A stretch of DNA of 8,439 bases. It comes from Chitinophagaceae bacterium (GTDB lineage Bacteria; Bacteroidota; Bacteroidia; Chitinophagales; Chitinophagaceae). The translations under genes were made by a program, and so were the position numbers. Below the pieces are notes generated by a model. The model was not told where the DNA came from, ran no database searches, and was given only the letters and a program-made list of their open reading frames with translations. Positions 5,779-8,439 of this stretch are shown piece by piece (the stretch's first letter is position 1; each line of letters starts with the position of its first letter). The stretch is from the NCBI GenBank assembly GCA_947483345.1, contig CANKNL010000126.1, positions 1 through 8,439 of the forward strand, read 5' to 3'.

Positions 5779-5871
5779 TCATTTAAATAGTTGAAAGGCC
5801 AATATCAAACAAGTTGCTACAACGATCATAGCCTTAACTGATTTAGGATTTAATTGTAAATTGCTACTCAT
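5779..5871 (-). CDS. Possible 30-residue single-span membrane peptide
   Basis: This short frame begins MSSNLQLNPKSVKA (polar, net positive) and continues with a hydrophobic stretch MIVVATCLILAFQLF (residues 15-29) ending in lysine. That is the layout of a tiny single-span inner-membrane peptide. The ATG lies 23 nt after the stop codon of the PorG-like gene and is preceded by an A-rich stretch (CTAAAAACAATAAC), similar to the leader of the PLP enzyme gene; no Shine-Dalgarno site is present. A strong terminator for this strand lies about 135 nt downstream. It may be the last gene of the transcript. An open frame of this length arises readily by chance, so only the hydrophobic pattern and the placement support it. 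No family was recognised and no function is claimed. Confidence 0.4.
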   Translation of the reverse strand: MSSNLQLNPKSVKAMIVVATCLILAFQLFK

Positions 5872-5894
5872 GTTATTGTTTTTAGGTTAATATT

Positions 5895-6890
5895 TTAGTA
5901 AACTACCGGACATCTTGTTTGTCTTGCGGCTCTCCGGGCAAATGAACTTTCATAAATTTCTCCCAGCCGTACACCAAATTTCAAAACCACAGAAAAATAG
6001 GTATCTCCGTTTTTATTATCACCCCGTTGAGTGCCTGCCGGATATCTGGTCATGCCCGGATAAATGATACCAATCGTTTTATCTGATAATTTGTAAGCTA
6101 AAGTGGCATCTTGTGCAGATAAATATTTTGAATAATTATTTGCATCAATATATTTTTTACTTACATCATCAATGTTATCTGTAAATGTTTTTCTGTATAA
6201 AACTTCGGCACTTAAATTGATGCGGTCAGATGCATAATATTTAAGGCCGGCACCTATTGGAATATTTATCTGGGTTAATTTATAAGGTTTGCTATAAGGA
6301 TATTCAGGCATGCCCTGTCCTTCCAAACGCAGCGGTTGAAGATTGTACCATGTTTTGTCTCCGTTGGCATCTGTTAAGGATCCCTTTGGATTAAAGTGAA
6401 AAATACCTATCCCCGCAAGTCCATATGGTCTTAACCTGGGTTCATGATCTGAGCGTCTGTTAAACAGCATGGTAGGAAAAATTTCCAATGCTAAATAACC
6501 CTCGTATATCGTTGTCTTAAAATCAAGATTGCGTTGTTTACGCCACAGTTCATTAATGCCTGTTGTATTGATGATGGCATCATTACCTTCAAGATAGGTA
6601 ACATCTGCTGCTAATCGTATGCCTACCCAGTTTTTAGGATACATAGTTAAATACGCACCCTTCATTAATTTGGTAAACTCAAAATTGATGTCTTTAATAT
6701 CGTTGGTACCCTTTCCTGAATTACCACCTAAATCGCCTAAAAAGAAACTTGGACCAAAGTTCAATCCCACTTCCCATTTAACTTTTTCACCAAAAAGGAA
6801 GGATTGTGCATTTGATTTTGAGAGAATAGTGAAGCAGAACAACAGCAGTAAAGTATGCTTTCCCACAAACTTGTGTAAATAAGGCTTCAT
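5895..6890 (-). CDS. Outer-membrane beta-barrel protein, PorG/DUF6089-like
   Basis: This 331-residue exported protein has a signal peptide with basic n-region MKPYLHKFVGKH, hydrophobic core TLLLLFCFTILS and a likely signal peptidase I cut at SNA|Q (28/29). The mature part shows alternating strands typical of a small barrel: VGLNFGPSFFLGDLGG (41-56), GAYLTMYPKNWVGIRLAADV, RPYGLAGIGIFHFNPKG, NIPIGAGLKYYASDRINLSAEVLYR and the last strand TYFSVVLKFGVRLG. A basic tail follows, with RQTRCP close to the end. The N-terminal G-P-S-x-F-L-G-D-L-G-G pattern and the RPYGLAGIGIFHFNP segment resemble the Bacteroidota DUF6089 family, which includes PorG of the type IX secretion system; this is from memory. 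It could be a PorG orthologue or one of the related structural barrel proteins. No Por or Gld partner gene is in the window. The start is fixed by the signal peptide. Confidence 0.7.
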   Translation of the reverse strand: MKPYLHKFVGKHTLLLLFCFTILSKSNAQSFLFGEKVKWEVGLNFGPSFFLGDLGGNSGKGTNDIKDINFEFTKLMKGAYLTMYPKNWVGIRLAADVTYLEGNDAIINTTGINELWRKQRNLDFKTTIYEGYLALEIFPTMLFNRRSDHEPRLRPYGLAGIGIFHFNPKGSLTDANGDKTWYNLQPLRLEGQGMPEYPYSKPYKLTQINIPIGAGLKYYASDRINLSAEVLYRKTFTDNIDDVSKKYIDANNYSKYLSAQDATLAYKLSDKTIGIIYPGMTRYPAGTQRGDNKNGDTYFSVVLKFGVRLGEIYESSFARRAARQTRCPVVY

Positions 6891-7032
6891 TAGAAATCAG
6901 ATTTAGTCTTTCAATTGTATTTGGATAAATGGTATGGCTTAATAATGATATCCCATAGAAATTTGGGGATGAAATTGGTAAACCACAGCATAAAAACGGG
7001 AAACCGCATCAGATATTGCGTCAAATGGCAAA
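6891..7032 (-). other. 142-bp spacer before the PorG-like gene
   Basis: This stretch separates the acetyltransferase stop from the PorG-like start. I found no exact TAnnTTTG promoter box and no strong terminator on the minus strand; GACGCA and TGCGGTTTC form only a weak stem (about 7001-7023). One 26-codon frame (6911-6991, starting MLWFTNFIPK) is open but has no supporting feature. Confidence 0.4.
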
Positions 7033-7482
7033 TTATTTATTTAAAATCATTTCTATATGAGGTATGCCATCTTCCAGATATTCACTGCTAACTGCTGTAA
7101 AACCAAGGGAAGTGTAGAAGGATTTGAGATATAATTGTGCACCAATCTTAATTTGAGTACAGTTAAATTCATTGAAACTGAGGCTGATACTTTCTGTCAT
7201 AAGTTTAAAACCTAACCCTTTTCCACGGTATAGGGGAGAAATCACTACACGGCCAATGCTGGCTTCGGCATACGAAATGCCCGGTGGAATGATACGGGTA
7301 TAGGCCACCAAAAGATCTCCATCCCATCCGCAAAGATGGTTGGCATGTTGATCTTTGCCATCAGCATCCTGGTATGCACAGTTTTGTTCTACTACAAAAA
7401 CGTCGTTTCTTAACTGCAAAATGGCATATATTTCTGTTGCAGTAAGTTCTTGAAATTTTTTAAAACTCCATTTTAAGGGCAT
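7033..7482 (-). CDS. elaA: GNAT-family N-acetyltransferase, ElaA type
   Basis: This 149-residue cytoplasmic protein shows the ElaA layout of the GNAT superfamily, which transfers acetyl groups from acetyl-CoA. Family hallmarks are WSFKKFQELTATEIYAILQL (5-24), RNDVFVVEQNCAYQDADGKD (25-44), AYTRIIPPG (60-68), SIGRVV (75-80) and the acetyl-CoA pyrophosphate-binding loop RGKGLG (86-91) after SPLY. The C-terminal YTSLGF motif (123-128) is the usual end of the fold. Length matches ElaA (~150). The substrate of ElaA proteins is not established, so no specific acceptor is claimed. It lies 92 bp downstream of the haemoglobin gene on the same strand. The gap holds an imperfect inverted repeat (7523-7531 with 7561-7568) but no clear promoter, so it may or may not share that transcript. 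Confidence 0.88.
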   Translation of the reverse strand: MPLKWSFKKFQELTATEIYAILQLRNDVFVVEQNCAYQDADGKDQHANHLCGWDGDLLVAYTRIIPPGISYAEASIGRVVISPLYRGKGLGFKLMTESISLSFNEFNCTQIKIGAQLYLKSFYTSLGFTAVSSEYLEDGIPHIEMILNK

Positions 7483-7574
7483 GTGTCAATTTTTGGGTCA
7501 GTTATAATACCTGATTGGTCAAGGTTATCCTTTAAGCTGTTGGTAAAACATATACAAAATAGGATACCGTATTT

Positions 7575-7961
7575 TTACAGTGCCTGGTTTGTATTCTCCA
7601 TTTTAAAGAACATCACATCTGCAATAGATTTTGCCCGTGTTTTTGCCAGAGTCGCTTTTTCCCCTTCAAATAAATCGTCTACTGCTATATTAAATAAAAG
7701 CAGCCAGCTGGTAAAATATTTTTTTTGCAGAGGTACTTTCTTATTTAAAATGAAATGTGCATCCATCGCATTATTCTTATAAACCGGGTGGTCTAATAAA
7801 ATGGTTTCCCAAAAATCAACGATCAGTGGAATATGTTTTTCCCAGTTCATCTGTACTAGCTCAGTAAAAATAAAGCCAATTGTTTTATCTGCTTTTACGG
7901 TGTCGTAAAAATTAGCTATAAATTTTTCTATATCAGCTCTGGTTTTAATATCGGGTTTCAT
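7575..7961 (-). CDS. Group III truncated haemoglobin
   Basis: This 128-residue haem protein has a 2-over-2 globin fold of the trHb3 (P) class, represented by Campylobacter jejuni Ctb. Key residues are in place: Tyr19 (B10, in NFYD), His43 (E7, in NWEKHIP), proximal His69 (F8, in MDAHFILNKK) and Trp86 (G8, in YFTSWLLLF). They match Ctb Tyr19, His46, His72 and Trp88 in order and spacing. Further conserved segments are GFIFTEL (29-35), IPLIVDFWETIL (44-55) and DDLFEGEKATLAKTRAKSIA (95-114). The family binds oxygen very tightly and is linked to nitric oxide and peroxide handling or oxygen supply; the role here is inferred. The ATG at 7959-7961 starts 1 nt after the upstream stop (TAAAATG), which suggests translational coupling. 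The protein is cytoplasmic, with no signal peptide. Confidence 0.93.
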   Translation of the reverse strand: MKPDIKTRADIEKFIANFYDTVKADKTIGFIFTELVQMNWEKHIPLIVDFWETILLDHPVYKNNAMDAHFILNKKVPLQKKYFTSWLLLFNIAVDDLFEGEKATLAKTRAKSIADVMFFKMENTNQAL

Positions 7962-7962
7962 T

Positions 7963-8439
7963 TTATTGTTGGTTTAAATAAGGTAAAATATCTTCAATAC
8001 TAACAGGCTTTTGCTGATCATCCAATTCAATAACAATGCAATAGCCTGTTGCACCACCAGCCATTTGCAAGGCTTGTACCAGTTTTTGCTGATCACTTTC
8101 AACACGCTTACCATCAGTGGGGCTCCATAATTCTTTTGTACATAAGCAGCCCTGTGTGGGGGTAAGGGGATAATAAGGTTGACCTTTGTAATATGCCGGG
8201 TTTACCGTTGTGCCGTGTGCAATAATTTCGGTACGTCCGGCTTTGCCGGCATAATAGGATTCATAAACCGGGTAATAATCCTGCCACGACAAAGGGAGCA
8301 AATTTTTATAATTATTAGCAAAGGATTCACCAATTGAATCGTTAAACGCAGTTGATTTTTCAAATGGCATGAGCAATTGAATATTTGTGGTAGGACCAAT
8401 AAAGGCTCCTTTTGAAATGTCAAATCCGGTCATTTTAAA
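7963..8439 (-). CDS. YkuD-like L,D-transpeptidase-type protein, C-terminal part (cut by window edge)
   Basis: This is the C-terminal end of a larger protein. The frame stays open through the right edge, and the Met at 8431-8433 has no signal peptide or leader, so the true start is outside. Counting from that Met, HGT (73-75) precedes TPTQGCLCTKELW (91-103). The order histidine ... [S/T]-x-G-C resembles the active site of L,D-transpeptidases (H-x14-17-[S/T]-H-G-C-h-N), enzymes that cross-link peptidoglycan through an acyl-Cys intermediate. Here Gln replaces the His before GC, Cys replaces the usual Asn, and the gap from His is longer (19 residues). A family with a different substrate is therefore possible. 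The tail GYCIVIELDDQQ (130-141) looks like the last strand of a beta domain. If it is the expected enzyme, the missing N-terminus should contain a signal peptide or lipobox. It probably shares a transcript with the haemoglobin gene. Confidence 0.5.
   Translation of the reverse strand, partial: FKMTGFDISKGAFIGPTTNIQLLMPFEKSTAFNDSIGESFANNYKNLLPLSWQDYYPVYESYYAGKAGRTEIIAHGTTVNPAYYKGQPYYPLTPTQGCLCTKELWSPTDGKRVESDQQKLVQALQMAGGATGYCIVIELDDQQKPVSIEDILPYLNQQ

Noticed and set aside
6911..6991. 26-codon minus-strand frame before the PorG-like gene
   Set aside because: There is no signal, domain or membrane pattern, and a frame of this length is often open by chance.

Overview
The window looks like chromosomal DNA from a member of the Bacteroidota, most likely a Chitinophagaceae-type bacterium (inference). 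The reasons are AT-rich intergenic DNA, start codons preceded by A-rich stretches instead of Shine-Dalgarno sites, promoters of the TTTG-N20/21-TAnnTTTG type, and the protein families present (PorG/DUF6089-like outer-membrane protein, group III truncated haemoglobin, ElaA-type acetyltransferase). No mobile element, tRNA, rRNA or CRISPR array was seen.

Layout. Positions 1-2041 (minus strand) form a methionine unit: promoter, SAM-I riboswitch with antiterminator and terminator, a cystathionine gamma-synthase-type PLP enzyme, then a homoserine dehydrogenase cut by the left edge. Low SAM should let transcription pass the terminator, so that homoserine is made and carried into the transsulfuration or sulfhydrylation step. 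Positions 2109-2657 (minus) encode a 182-residue protein whose C-terminal part resembles the tail of the SecA motor. It diverges from uvrA (2749-5616, plus), the damage-recognition ATPase of nucleotide excision repair. The two start codons are 91 bp apart, with back-to-back promoters.

Positions 5617-5894 separate uvrA from a convergent minus-strand group. They hold a strong hairpin terminator, a 127-bp segment bounded by an 11-bp inverted repeat that may be a structured RNA, and a possible 30-residue membrane peptide. Reading right to left from the window end, the minus-strand group is: a YkuD-like L,D-transpeptidase-type protein (its 5' part lies outside the window), a group III truncated haemoglobin only 1 nt behind it, an ElaA-family acetyltransferase, and a PorG-like outer-membrane beta-barrel protein.

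The points most worth a second look are the stand-alone SecA-tail-like protein, the candidate structured element and small ORF after uvrA, the full switching architecture of the SAM riboswitch, and the GC-rich hairpin just before homoserine dehydrogenase. I see no clear case for a wholly new multi-gene system here.
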